Origin: Ruminiclostridium sp.
GTDB taxonomy: Bacteria > Bacillota > Clostridia > Oscillospirales > Ruminococcaceae
Length of the DNA: 64,000 nt
Direction: 5' to 3'
Assembly: GCA_017635675.1 (NCBI GenBank)
Contig: JAGBLA010000003.1
Location: 36,901 to 100,900 of the forward strand
The notes beneath the pieces are model-generated. The model searched no databases. It saw nothing but the letters and a program-made list of their open reading frames with translations, and had not been told where the DNA came from. Below, in pieces: positions 32,760 through 41,469 of this stretch. Position numbers and translations under genes: made by a program. Numbering within the stretch: the first letter of the stretch is position 1; the number at the start of each line of letters is the position of its first letter.

Positions 32760-34253
32760 ATGAAAAAGACAACTTTGACAGCTATACTTCTTTCGACAGC
32801 ATTATGCATGGCGCTCACAGGCTGTGCGTCAGAGATACAGCCCGTAAACACTTCTTCCGACAGCAGCGCGGTACAGACAAATGCGTCCGAAGCCGAAACA
32901 TCACAGACCGAGGGTACACGATCCACCGAGACAACAGAGACCACCGATATGCTCAGAGGCGGCGGAGGCTTCGCACCGAACGGTGATTTCGGGAATATGG
33001 CAGGATTTGGCGACGCGGCATCATCTGCGAGCAATGCGATAAGCTCCGACACAGTTATCACCGTGACCAAGGGCAGCTCCGCGCTTGATACCTCGGACAT
33101 CTTCTCGGACCGCGACAGCACCCAGACAGCAGACCTCAGCGACGCGAAGACCATAACGGTATCCGACGGCAATACCATAGAGATAACCGAAGAGGGCGTG
33201 TATATCATCACAGGCACTGCTCAGAACTGCACGATAAAGGTAGATGCGGGCAAATCCGATAAGGTGCAGCTCGTGTTGGACGGCGTGAACATCACGAATG
33301 AAAACTTCCCGGCTATCTACGTCGTTTCCGCGGACAAGTGCTTCATCACGACCACCGACAGCACCAATAACCTTTCCGTAACAAGCAGCTTCAACTCTGA
33401 CGGTGACACCAATACCGACGCGGTGATCTTCTCCAAGGACGATATAGTGTTCAACGGCGTGGGAACTCTCAATATCACCTGCGCGAATGATAACGGCATT
33501 TCCTGCAAGGACGGCATCAAGTTCACCGGCGGCACGTACAGCATCATCTCCGCAAAGGACAGCATCGAAGCCAAGGACTTCATCGCTGTAAGCGGCGGCA
33601 GCTTCACCGTAAACAGCAAGAAGGACGCAATGCACTGCGAGGACGACGAGGACGGTTCCGTGGGCTGGATATATATTTCCGGCGGCGAGTTCGATATCAC
33701 CGCATCCGATGACGGTATCCAGGCGACAACTATCCTTCAGATAGACGGCGGTACATTCGATATCGAAGCGGCAGAGGGTCTTGAGGGGACATACGTTCAG
33801 ATAAACGGCGGCAATATAAGCATATCCGCTTCCGACGACGGCATCAACGCATCCTATAAGACTACGGCGATAAGCATTCCCGCGGTCGAATTCAACGGCG
33901 GTGAGACCACCATAGTAATGGCACAGGGCGATACCGACGCGGTAGATGCGAACGGAAATATCTATGTAAATGACGGCACCATAACTATCACGGGAGTTTC
34001 CTCCTTCGACTATGACGGCACAGGCGAGCTTAACGGCGGTACTGTAACAGTCAACGGTCAGAAGCTCACATCGCTGCCCAATCAGATGATGGGCGGCGGC
34101 GGCACAGGCGGCTGGGGCGGCGATGCCGCCTTCGGCGGTCAGAATGACCAGAATGGGCAAAACGGTTTTGGCGGTATGAATGACCGGAACGGTTTCGGCA
34201 GAGGCGGTCAGGGCGGTTTCGGCGGCAGAGGCGGCTTTGGCACAAGAATGTGA
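32760..34253 (+). CDS. Carbohydrate-binding lipoprotein (DUF4353 / Cthe_2159-like beta-helix)
   Basis: 497 aa. Lipoprotein signal ending ALTGC (about residue 22), a Ser/Thr-rich linker, then a right-handed parallel beta-helix domain from about residue 120 to 440, seen as repeated turns such as DGIKFTGGTYSI, GGSFTVNSKKDA, GGEFDITASDDGI and GGNISISASDDGI. Clostridium thermocellum Cthe_2159, the family's best-known member, binds cellulose and polygalacturonate. The C-terminal 60 residues are Gly/Asn/Gln-rich, unlike the domain. Likely a surface protein in plant-fibre contact. AGGAGG precedes the ATG; the promoter has response-regulator-like repeats. Confidence 0.88.
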   Translation: MKKTTLTAILLSTALCMALTGCASEIQPVNTSSDSSAVQTNASEAETSQTEGTRSTETTETTDMLRGGGGFAPNGDFGNMAGFGDAASSASNAISSDTVITVTKGSSALDTSDIFSDRDSTQTADLSDAKTITVSDGNTIEITEEGVYIITGTAQNCTIKVDAGKSDKVQLVLDGVNITNENFPAIYVVSADKCFITTTDSTNNLSVTSSFNSDGDTNTDAVIFSKDDIVFNGVGTLNITCANDNGISCKDGIKFTGGTYSIISAKDSIEAKDFIAVSGGSFTVNSKKDAMHCEDDEDGSVGWIYISGGEFDITASDDGIQATTILQIDGGTFDIEAAEGLEGTYVQINGGNISISASDDGINASYKTTAISIPAVEFNGGETTIVMAQGDTDAVDANGNIYVNDGTITITGVSSFDYDGTGELNGGTVTVNGQKLTSLPNQMMGGGGTGGWGGDAAFGGQNDQNGQNGFGGMNDRNGFGRGGQGGFGGRGGFGTRM

Positions 34254-34277
34254 GCCGCAGCAGCAATAGAATACACA

Positions 34278-34318
34278 GACAGGGTCTCCGATACAGCTTG
34301 CAGAGCCCCTGTTTTTTA
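34278..34318 (+). terminator. Intrinsic terminator after the carbohydrate-binding lipoprotein
   Basis: ACAGGGTCT pairs with AGAGCCCCTGT (one bulged base), then a T6 run. Confidence 0.75.
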
Positions 34319-34347
34319 TTGACTTTTTTCTGAAAATGGGGTATAAT
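34319..34347 (+). promoter_or_regulatory. Promoter of the MATE exporter - cbiC transcript
   Basis: TTGACT (34319-34324), 17-base spacer, TATAAT (34342-34347), 33 bases before the start codon. Confidence 0.8.
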
Positions 34348-34380
34348 GTATGAGATAAAGAGAAAACGAGGAGATAAGAA

Positions 34381-35721
34381 ATGACTGCAACAAAGGATCT
34401 TACCGTCGGTGAGCCGGGGAAAGTCCTGCGTCGGTTCTGTCTGCCGATGTTCGGGAGCATCATCTTTCAGCAGCTCTACAACATCGCGGACAGCTTCGTC
34501 GCGGGAAAGCTGATAGGTGAGGAGGCTCTCGCGGCAGTAGGAAACAGCTACGAGATAACGCTGATATTCATAGCCTTCGCCTTCGGGTGCAACATTGGCT
34601 GCTCGGTCATCGTGTCCCAGCTTTTCGGCGGTAAAAAGCTCGCGGAAATGAAAACCGCGGTATATACGTCGCTTTTCATGACAGGGGGAGTATGTGCGGT
34701 ATTAATGGCTGTGGGCGGTCTCACGAGCGATAAGCTGCTGCGGCTGATACAGACGCCCGAGAACATACTTTCCGATTCGCTGCTTTATCTGAATATATAC
34801 ATACTGAGCCTTCCGTTCGTGTTTTTCTACAATGTCGCCACAGGGGTATTCTCGGCAATGGGCGACTCGAAAACTCCGTTCATATTCCTTGCCGCGTCAT
34901 CTACCGCGAACGTCGGAATGGATATACTTTTCGTAGCGGCATTCGGTATGGGAGTATCGGGCGTTGCGTGGGCAACGTTCCTGTGCCAGGGTGTAAGCTG
35001 TGTGCTTGCCGTCATAGTAGTTCTCAAACGCCTTTCGGGAGTTGAGACCGAGGGAAGGGTAAAGCTGTTTTCGCTGCAGCTTCTCGGCAGGATAGCTGCC
35101 ATAGCCGTGCCGAGCGTACTTCAGCAAAGCTTCATATCTGTCGGAAATATTCTTATCCAGGGAGTGATAAACAGCTTCGGCTCGGGAACTATCGCGGGCT
35201 ATGCGGCTGCGGTAAAGCTCAATAATCTTGTGATAACCTCGCTTACCACTCTCGGAAACGGGGTGTCGAACTTCACCGCCCAGAACATCGGCGCTGGGCA
35301 TACAGAGCGTATAAACGCGGGTTTCAAGGCAGCTCTCAGGCTTGTCTGGACGATATCTCTGCCGATAGCGGCACTGTATTTCTTTGCGGGCGAACCGCTG
35401 ATACGGCTGTTCATGGACGAGCCCACCGACACCGCTGTGCAGACAGGGATAACCTTTCTTCGCATAGTTTCGCCGTTTTACGTCATAGCGTCGGTGAAGC
35501 TTGCCGCGGACGGAGTGCTGCGCGGTGCGGGGCTTATGGGAAGATTCATGATCGCGACATTCACGGATCTGATACTGCGCGTTGTATTGGCTTTCGTGCT
35601 TTCGGGGCTTATGGGTTCAACGGGTATATGGACGGCATGGCCGATAGGCTGGTGCATTGCCACCGTACTTTCGGTGGCGTTCTATGTGAAGAGATTCGGG
35701 ATAAGGAAAAAGGAGAGCTGA
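34381..35721 (+). CDS. MATE-family efflux transporter
   Basis: Sodium- or proton-driven multidrug and toxin exporter in the cell membrane. 446 aa with 12 predicted membrane segments in two homologous halves. The N-terminus reads LRRFCLPMFGSIIFQQLYNIADSF and the second half LGRIAAIAVPSVLQQS, both standard for Clostridial MATE proteins of the NorM/DinF group. GAGGAG lies 6 bases before the ATG. cbiC follows after 3 bases and so depends on this gene's promoter. The exported compound is unknown. Confidence 0.92.
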   Translation: MTATKDLTVGEPGKVLRRFCLPMFGSIIFQQLYNIADSFVAGKLIGEEALAAVGNSYEITLIFIAFAFGCNIGCSVIVSQLFGGKKLAEMKTAVYTSLFMTGGVCAVLMAVGGLTSDKLLRLIQTPENILSDSLLYLNIYILSLPFVFFYNVATGVFSAMGDSKTPFIFLAASSTANVGMDILFVAAFGMGVSGVAWATFLCQGVSCVLAVIVVLKRLSGVETEGRVKLFSLQLLGRIAAIAVPSVLQQSFISVGNILIQGVINSFGSGTIAGYAAAVKLNNLVITSLTTLGNGVSNFTAQNIGAGHTERINAGFKAALRLVWTISLPIAALYFFAGEPLIRLFMDEPTDTAVQTGITFLRIVSPFYVIASVKLAADGVLRGAGLMGRFMIATFTDLILRVVLAFVLSGLMGSTGIWTAWPIGWCIATVLSVAFYVKRFGIRKKES

Positions 35722-35724
35722 ACC

Positions 35725-36363
35725 ATGGCTTTTGAGAACGTACTGCCTGCGGACATCGAGCGCCGCAGCATGGAGATAATAGAGAGCGAGATCGGAGATA
35801 TGTCCGCGTTCTCGGAGCATGAAAAGCTGATAGTCAAGCGCTGTGTGCATACCACCGCGGACTTTGACTATAAGGAGAATCTGCGTTTCTCAAAGAATGC
35901 CGCGGAGCTCGGTATCGCTGCCCTCAAAGCGGGAGCAGTCATAGTCACCGATACGCAGATGGCATTTTCGGGGATAAGCAAGCCCGCGTGCAGAGCATTG
36001 GGCTGCGAGGTGTGCTGTTTCATGTCGGACGCCGATGTCGCGGAGGAAGCAAAGAGCCGCGGTGTCACCAGAGCAGTGGTATCTGTGGATAAAGCTGCCG
36101 CGAAATTCGCGGACAGACAGCTCATATACGCGGTGGGCAACGCTCCGACAGCGCTCATTCGCTTGCACGAGCTCATAACTGCGGGAACGTTGCGCCCATC
36201 GCTGATAGTGGGAGTTCCTGTGGGCTTTGTGAACGTTGTGGAAGCGAAGGAGCTTATCATGATTGCGGGAGTGCCGTACATCGTTGCCGCAGGCAGAAAA
36301 GGCGGCAGCAATGTTGCCGCCGCCGTATTGAACGCTATGCTCTACACGCTGTATCAGCGCTGA
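35725..36363 (+). CDS. cbiC: Cobalt-precorrin-8 methylmutase
   Basis: Moves the methyl group from C11 to C12 of the corrin ring, giving cobyrinic acid. 212 aa, normal length, with the catalytic His region VKRCVHTTADFDY and the C-terminal VGVPVGFVNVVEAKE typical of CobH/CbiC. It is the only corrin-ring gene in the window on the plus strand: it follows the MATE gene and runs into the end of the large cobalamin operon, overlapping cbiP by 10 bases tail to tail. It therefore lacks the riboswitch that controls its partners. Confidence 0.95.
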   Translation: MAFENVLPADIERRSMEIIESEIGDMSAFSEHEKLIVKRCVHTTADFDYKENLRFSKNAAELGIAALKAGAVIVTDTQMAFSGISKPACRALGCEVCCFMSDADVAEEAKSRGVTRAVVSVDKAAAKFADRQLIYAVGNAPTALIRLHELITAGTLRPSLIVGVPVGFVNVVEAKELIMIAGVPYIVAAGRKGGSNVAAAVLNAMLYTLYQR

Positions 36364-37817
36364 CCGAGGATAGTGTATATAAGCTCCATATCGAGCGCCT
36401 TGCGCACCTCGTCCGCGAGGATATCGAACTGTTTTTCCTTGTATGCCCTGCGGTCGATGCACGTGCCGTCAAAGCGCAGACCGCGGCGCTCATAAAGAGT
36501 GCGGACGACTGCCGCGGAGACCTGCGGCTCATCGAAAATGCCGTGGATATAGCAGCCGTAAACGCTGTCGGAGTATGCCCCGCCGCAGCTTAAAAGCCTG
36601 CTGCAGCCCGAAGTCGTCTCGCCCATGTGTATCTCATAGCCGATGAAGTCCAGTCCCGAAAGCGCCGACAGCATACCGCCGATGTTTTCAAAATGCCCGT
36701 TCGTCTGTGTCTGATGCTTGCGGGAGGAGAACACGGTCTGTGCGTCGAGAAGTCCCATACCCGATATTTCGCCGCCGCCCTCGGAGTTTTCGGGGTCGGA
36801 TATTTTGTTGCCAAGCATCTGATAGCCGCCGCAAATGCCGAAAACAGGCACTTTGCCTACGGCTTTTTTTATTGCTGTTTCAAACCCGCTTTCCCGCAGC
36901 CAGCGCATATCCGCAACAGTGCTTTTTGTGCCTGGGATAATTATCATGTCTGGTGTCCCGAGCTGTGTGTATTTCGTTACATAGCGCACGGAGACCCCGT
37001 CGTATTGCAGAAAAACGTCAAAGTCGGTGTAGTTTGAGATATGCGGCAGGCGAATGACCGCAATGTCGATGATGCCGCTTGCCGAGCTGCATTCAAGCTT
37101 GTCCGAAAGGCTGTCCTCGTCCTCGATGTCGCATTTTATGTACGGCACCACGCCCGCCACAGGCACTCCGCCGCGCTGTTCAAGAATATCGACCCCGCTT
37201 TGGAAAATAGTTTTATCCCCGCGGAATTTATTGACTATCAACCCTTTTATCCGCTCACGTTCGTCAGTTTCTGTCAGCATAAGCGTCCCGAGGAGCTGCG
37301 CGAAAATGCCGCCGCGGTCTATGTCTCCCACAAGCAGCACAGGCGCATCGACGAGCTTCGCAAGTCCCATGTTCACGATGTCATCGGCTTTGAGATTGAG
37401 CTCGGCGGCGCTCCCCGCGCCCTCGATTACGATAATGTCATGCTGCTCCGCAAGTGTGTTGTACGCCGCGAGAATATCCGGTATAAGCTCCTTCTTATGG
37501 CGGAAATACTCTGCGGCTCGCATATTTCCGCGTACCTTACCGTTCACTATCACCTGTGAGCCGACATCGGTAGTGGGTTTCAGAAGTATCGGGTTCATCA
37601 GAGCGGATGGCTCGAGCCCTGCGGCTTCAGCCTGCATTGCCTGCGCGCGTCCTATCTCAAGTCCCCCCGTGGTGATGTAGGAATTGAGCGCCATGTTCTG
37701 GGATTTGAAGGGCGCGGCGGAATATCCGTCCTGTCTGAAAATACGGCACAGTGCCGCGGTCAGCAGGCTTTTCCCGACATTGGACATCGTGCCTTGAAGC
37801 ATTATGTTTTTTGACAT
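36354..37817 (-). CDS. cbiP: Cobyric acid synthase
   Basis: Glutamine-dependent amidation of the b, d, e and g side chains of adenosylcobyrinic a,c-diamide (CobQ/CbiP). 487 aa, normal length. N-terminal dethiobiotin-synthetase-like ATPase domain (MLQGTMSNVGKSLLTAAL) and C-terminal class I glutamine amidotransferase domain with Cys in PVFGICGGYQML and His in CYIHGIFDEP. Last gene of the riboswitch operon; its ATG lies inside the end of cobD (16-base overlap) after AAAGGTG. Confidence 0.96.
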   Translation of the reverse strand: MSKNIMLQGTMSNVGKSLLTAALCRIFRQDGYSAAPFKSQNMALNSYITTGGLEIGRAQAMQAEAAGLEPSALMNPILLKPTTDVGSQVIVNGKVRGNMRAAEYFRHKKELIPDILAAYNTLAEQHDIIVIEGAGSAAELNLKADDIVNMGLAKLVDAPVLLVGDIDRGGIFAQLLGTLMLTETDERERIKGLIVNKFRGDKTIFQSGVDILEQRGGVPVAGVVPYIKCDIEDEDSLSDKLECSSASGIIDIAVIRLPHISNYTDFDVFLQYDGVSVRYVTKYTQLGTPDMIIIPGTKSTVADMRWLRESGFETAIKKAVGKVPVFGICGGYQMLGNKISDPENSEGGGEISGMGLLDAQTVFSSRKHQTQTNGHFENIGGMLSALSGLDFIGYEIHMGETTSGCSRLLSCGGAYSDSVYGCYIHGIFDEPQVSAAVVRTLYERRGLRFDGTCIDRRAYKEKQFDILADEVRKALDMELIYTILGQR

Positions 37818-38818
37818 TTTATCACCTTTTCTATCGCATTCATCAGTGCTTCATTTTCTTTGTGCAGCCGCACGGCAATGCGGAAATACCCTTTTCCGAG
37901 CCCGCTGTAATTGCCGCAGTTCCTTATGATGAACCCCTCGTTCTCAAGCAGCTCGTCGAGCGGATAGCCGCACTTGAAAAGAATGAAATTCGCGTCTGAC
38001 GGATACACTGTAAATCCGGATCTGCTTAGCGAATCGAATAAAAATCTCCGCTCCTCTGCGATCGTCCTTCTTGCAGTTTCAACATATCCCGTCTCGTCCA
38101 GAGCCGCGATACCGCCAGCCTGCGCAACGGCAGAAACGCTCCAGAACTGCCCTGTCTCACGAACCTTATCGGCAAGCTCAGAACTTCCGAAAAGCGCGTA
38201 ACCAAGCCGCAGACCTGCCATTGCATAGGTCTTTGTGAAGGCTTTCAGAATGATGACATTCCCGTTCATGTAATTGCGAACGCTGTGTTTGCCGGGAGCC
38301 TCACACAAGTCGATAAAGCATTCGTCGCAGAGAAGAATGATATTGTTGTCCGAGCACTTTCCGCAGAGTTTTTCGAGAGTATGTTTATCCGCAAGCTGAC
38401 CGGTGGGATTGTTCGGACTGCACATGACAACCATATCTGTTTTCGCCGTGACAGCCCCTTCAACAGCGTCCGTCGGACATTCTGTTATTTTGCAGCCCGC
38501 TTCACCGAGTGCTTTGGCGTACTCCGAAAAGGTAGGCTTTGTTATGACCGCCCGTTTGGGCTTTATAGCGTGGATCATACGGTAAATAAGGTCGGCAGCG
38601 CCGTTGCCGCAGACTATGTTTGCTTCATCAAAGCCTTCATGCTCCGCGAGCTTTTTCACCAGCATACGGCAGTGCGGGTCGGGGTATCCGCCGCATCTCC
38701 CGAGTGCGTCAGCAGCAGCTTTTCTCACGCTCTCGGGCATACCGAGGGGATTGATGTTTGCCGAAAAGTCGAGCATTTCCTCACGTCCGTATGTATCTCC
38801 GCCGTGTGCGTTTTTCAT
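37802..38818 (-). CDS. cobD: L-threonine-O-3-phosphate decarboxylase
   Basis: PLP enzyme making (R)-1-amino-2-propanol phosphate, the linker of the cobalamin nucleotide loop. 338 aa, with histidinol-phosphate-aminotransferase fold. PLP Lys in KAFTKTYAMAGLRLGY; cofactor Asn/Asp in SPNNPTG and CDECFIDL. Named by Salmonella usage. It lies between cbiB, which uses its product, and cbiP. Residual histidinol-phosphate aminotransferase activity is the main alternative but the context argues against it. Confidence 0.92.
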   Translation of the reverse strand: MKNAHGGDTYGREEMLDFSANINPLGMPESVRKAAADALGRCGGYPDPHCRMLVKKLAEHEGFDEANIVCGNGAADLIYRMIHAIKPKRAVITKPTFSEYAKALGEAGCKITECPTDAVEGAVTAKTDMVVMCSPNNPTGQLADKHTLEKLCGKCSDNNIILLCDECFIDLCEAPGKHSVRNYMNGNVIILKAFTKTYAMAGLRLGYALFGSSELADKVRETGQFWSVSAVAQAGGIAALDETGYVETARRTIAEERRFLFDSLSRSGFTVYPSDANFILFKCGYPLDELLENEGFIIRNCGNYSGLGKGYFRIAVRLHKENEALMNAIEKVIKCQKT

Positions 38819-39783
38819 GTAAGCAGACCTCCGATAATTACAGCGCGCAGGGCTGAAAAAACAAGCAGTACAATGACCGATGTTACGTACATCAGCCTGT
38901 TTGCGCGTCGGATATCTTCATTTTCTATCGGGCGGGTGTCATCGCCGATATACGGCTTTCTGTGCAGCTCACCAAAATACCACGCGTCCCCCGCCAGCCG
39001 CACTCCGAGGGCTCCCGCGCAGACGGATTCTGTCTGTGCGGAGTTGGGGCTCGCGTGCTTTCGCCTGTCGCGCCGCCATATCCGAAAAGCGTTCTTCCCG
39101 TCGAGACCGAGAATGAACGCCGCCGCGATCATGACGAGCGCAGTCAGCCTTGACGGCAGATAATTCAGAATATCGTCGAGCCTTGCGGCGGCTTTTCCGA
39201 GCTTTTCGTACTTTATGTTCCTGTACCCTATCATTGAATCCATAGTGTTCGCCGCCTTGTAGAAGAACCCTCCCGCAGCGCCGAAGACTGCCATATACAT
39301 GATAGGCGCGGTGACTCCGTCGGAGGTATTCTCCGCGACAGTTTCGACGGCCGCGCGTATGATACCGCTGCGGTCGAGGACAGCGGTGTCACGTCCGACT
39401 ATCATCGAAACAGCTTTCCGTGCGGCCTCCGTATCATCATCGGAAACCGCACGAAAGACCTTCATGCTTTCATTACAAAGGCTTCGCGCAGCCAGCATAT
39501 AAAAACACATAACGCTCTCGACTGCTGCCCCGAGCGGAGCGCTTACGCTGTAACACAGAAAAAGAAGTGCGGACGGCACGGCAGTTGAGATGATAAGTAC
39601 CGCCGCGGCAAGAAAAAAGCCGCCTGCAGTAAGGTTTGCGAACTGCGCGCGCACGAACCTTTCAAGTGCCGATATGAGCCGTCCGATGAGCCTTATCGGG
39701 TGCGGCAGTCTGTACGGGTCGCCTATGAGCGCATCGAGCAGAAAGCCGATGACAAGCGGCAGCACGGGTATCAGCAGTTTCAT
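38815..39783 (-). CDS. cbiB: Adenosylcobinamide-phosphate synthase
   Basis: Membrane enzyme joining aminopropanol phosphate to adenosylcobyric acid. 322 aa with four to five membrane segments; family motifs GFLLDALIGDPYRLPHPIRL at the N-terminus, ENTSDGVTAPIMY and NTMDSMIGYRN. ATG overlaps the cobC stop (ATGA) and its own stop overlaps the cobD start. Confidence 0.95.
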   Translation of the reverse strand: MKLLIPVLPLVIGFLLDALIGDPYRLPHPIRLIGRLISALERFVRAQFANLTAGGFFLAAAVLIISTAVPSALLFLCYSVSAPLGAAVESVMCFYMLAARSLCNESMKVFRAVSDDDTEAARKAVSMIVGRDTAVLDRSGIIRAAVETVAENTSDGVTAPIMYMAVFGAAGGFFYKAANTMDSMIGYRNIKYEKLGKAAARLDDILNYLPSRLTALVMIAAAFILGLDGKNAFRIWRRDRRKHASPNSAQTESVCAGALGVRLAGDAWYFGELHRKPYIGDDTRPIENEDIRRANRLMYVTSVIVLLVFSALRAVIIGGLLT

Positions 39784-40340
39784 ATCTTTCCGGTTATTCT
39801 CAGTTTCTCGCCGTCAAAGACGGTAATATATCCATGCCCGTTTTCGGTCATGTATTCGTAGAATTCCTTATGCGGCACCGCAAGCTTTTCCAGCACCGAC
39901 ATGATCGTTCCGCCGTGAACGACAAAAGAGATCGTGTCGGTACTCTCATTATCTCTGACAGCTTTCAGAAAGCAGTCCGCGCAGCGCTCGCGGAATACCG
40001 TGCTGTCCTCACCGCCGGGAAATGCTGCCATGCCGCCCTTGTCGAGCCACTCCTGATATACCGGGTCGCCGTTCATCTCAATGTGGTTCCTGCCCTCGAA
40101 AGCTCCGAAATCACATTCCCTGAGGTCATTGTATGTCACTGTCCGACGTGAAGGATAGATAAGCTCCGCAGTCTCTGTGCAGCGTTTCATAGGGCTTGAT
40201 ATCACGATGTCGCAGTCCGGGTAGGATATTTTTTTGAGTTCCGCTTTGCCGGTTTCGCACAGGGGCTCGTCGGTACGACCTATATATCGTTTTTCAAGAT
40301 TTCCGGCTGTTTTTCCGTGTCTGATAAAGTTGACAGTCAA
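39780..40340 (-). CDS. cobC: Alpha-ribazole phosphatase
   Basis: Histidine phosphatase clade 1 enzyme that dephosphorylates alpha-ribazole 5'-phosphate or adenosylcobalamin 5'-phosphate. 186 aa with the phosphohistidine motif FIRHGKTAGN, RCTETAE, RECDFGAFEG and the second His in VVHGGTIMSV. The start is a TTG (40338-40340), fixed by AAAGGAGG 5 bases upstream and by its overlap with the stop of the previous gene (TTGA); an upstream ATG would extend across that whole ribosome site. Confidence 0.9.
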   Translation of the reverse strand: MTVNFIRHGKTAGNLEKRYIGRTDEPLCETGKAELKKISYPDCDIVISSPMKRCTETAELIYPSRRTVTYNDLRECDFGAFEGRNHIEMNGDPVYQEWLDKGGMAAFPGGEDSTVFRERCADCFLKAVRDNESTDTISFVVHGGTIMSVLEKLAVPHKEFYEYMTENGHGYITVFDGEKLRITGKI

Positions 40341-40717
40341 TTCGATCCTCCTTTTATCACAGTCGCAATGCCGCAGCATACGCGATACACCGTTTCTGCT
40401 CTTTCCGCAATTATGCACCCTGCGCGTCCGGTCATTTCACGCCATTCGCGCTCTCCTTTGTCGAGCGGGATTATCCCGCACCCGATCTCGTTCATTATCA
40501 CGATGTCACAGCTAAGCTTTTCCGTAAATCCGAGGGGGTCGATACCTCGCGCCATGAGCTGTTTTACGGCAAGCTCGTAATGCACGGCGCACCGTTCTGC
40601 TGAAAGCTCCGAAATATCCCGGACAGAGCAGTCGAAGATATCCCGTTCGGAGATGCCGAGCTCCGATACTGCAAATCCGCGTTTTCCCTGAAACGCACCG
40701 CCGGTTATCATTATCAT
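40337..40717 (-). CDS. Short CobU-like protein (second cobinamide kinase homologue)
   Basis: 126 aa, against about 175-185 for full CobU. It begins with the P-loop MIMITGGAFQGKRGFA and ends with a good copy of the CobU C-terminal motif (NEIGCGIIPLDKGEREWREM), but the middle section, with the His/Arg block that accepts the guanylyl group (HRKIRAGKHF in the full copy), is absent. It may be a kinase without the transferase step. Both ends are ATGA-type overlaps, with cobS and cobC. The complementary differences to the full copy at 41460 suggest the two work together or have split the reactions; this is inference. Confidence 0.8.
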   Translation of the reverse strand: MIMITGGAFQGKRGFAVSELGISERDIFDCSVRDISELSAERCAVHYELAVKQLMARGIDPLGFTEKLSCDIVIMNEIGCGIIPLDKGEREWREMTGRAGCIIAERAETVYRVCCGIATVIKGGSN

Positions 40718-41469
40718 ATCGCAAGCACCTCCGCAATATACACTGCCGCCAAAATGGCGGTCTCGGTTATCTGAAGGAACCACCCCTCGGTATCTCCTGT
40801 TATGCCGCCGAAACGTCTGTATGCCGTAAAGCGGTAGTACACAAGGCACAGTGCCGCGGCAGCGCATACAAATACCCCTGTCGTCAAGCCTGTGGAGAGC
40901 TCTGCGGCCGCACATAAAACTGCCGTCACCGACAGTACTGCGACAGTCACCTGTTTGTGCGCTGGTTTTGAAAAGCTCTGGAGTGAACCGCCGCTGCGCG
41001 CGTTTTTCATTGTGACCGCCGCAAGTCCGCTGAGCGAGCGTGACAGTACAAATCCGACCGCGACTGCGGCATAGTTGTTTACCTCGCACAGCAGCGCGAA
41101 TTGCAGCAGCATCACCGAACATAGCGCAATTACCGAAAAGGAGCCGATATGCGGGTCCTTCATTATCTCAAGGCTCCTGCTTTTGTCGGAGTAGGACGAG
41201 AGCGCGTCAATAGTATCGCAGAACCCGTCGATGTGGATCCCGCCCGTAACGATCACCGGCAGCAGCAACGCGACGGCTCCGCGTACCATGCTATTTATGA
41301 ACAGGATCCCGCAGATACAGTCCCATAGAAAAAGCAGGGCACCGATGACCAGACCGATAAGCGGAAAAAAACACAGCGCGTATCGGCGGTTCTCCTCCCG
41401 CCATTCCACCTTCGGCATCGGTATCCTTGAGTACATCAGAAACGCGCTCGCAAGTGATCTTAAAAGCAT
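40714..41469 (-). CDS. cobS: Adenosylcobinamide-GDP ribazoletransferase (cobalamin synthase)
   Basis: Membrane enzyme joining adenosylcobinamide-GDP and alpha-ribazole (phosphate). 251 aa with about six membrane segments; family motifs SRIPMP, FFPLIGLVIGALL, GGIHIDGFCDTIDAL and the metal-binding KDPHIGSFSV. ATG at 41467-41469 has AAAGGAAA upstream; it overlaps the end of cobU by 10 bases. Confidence 0.95.
   Translation of the reverse strand: MLLRSLASAFLMYSRIPMPKVEWREENRRYALCFFPLIGLVIGALLFLWDCICGILFINSMVRGAVALLLPVIVTGGIHIDGFCDTIDALSSYSDKSRSLEIMKDPHIGSFSVIALCSVMLLQFALLCEVNNYAAVAVGFVLSRSLSGLAAVTMKNARSGGSLQSFSKPAHKQVTVAVLSVTAVLCAAAELSTGLTTGVFVCAAAALCLVYYRFTAYRRFGGITGDTEGWFLQITETAILAAVYIAEVLAI

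Noticed and set aside
33021-34463. A 480-residue minus-strand frame opposite the beta-helix lipoprotein
   Set aside because: It is the shadow of the repetitive beta-helix coding sequence and crosses the terminator and promoter between two plus-strand genes.
40341-41122. Long upstream extension of the short CobU-like protein and of cobC
   Set aside because: The extensions run antisense to or out of frame with cobS, while precise ATGA and TTGA overlaps with ribosome binding sites fix the shorter starts.
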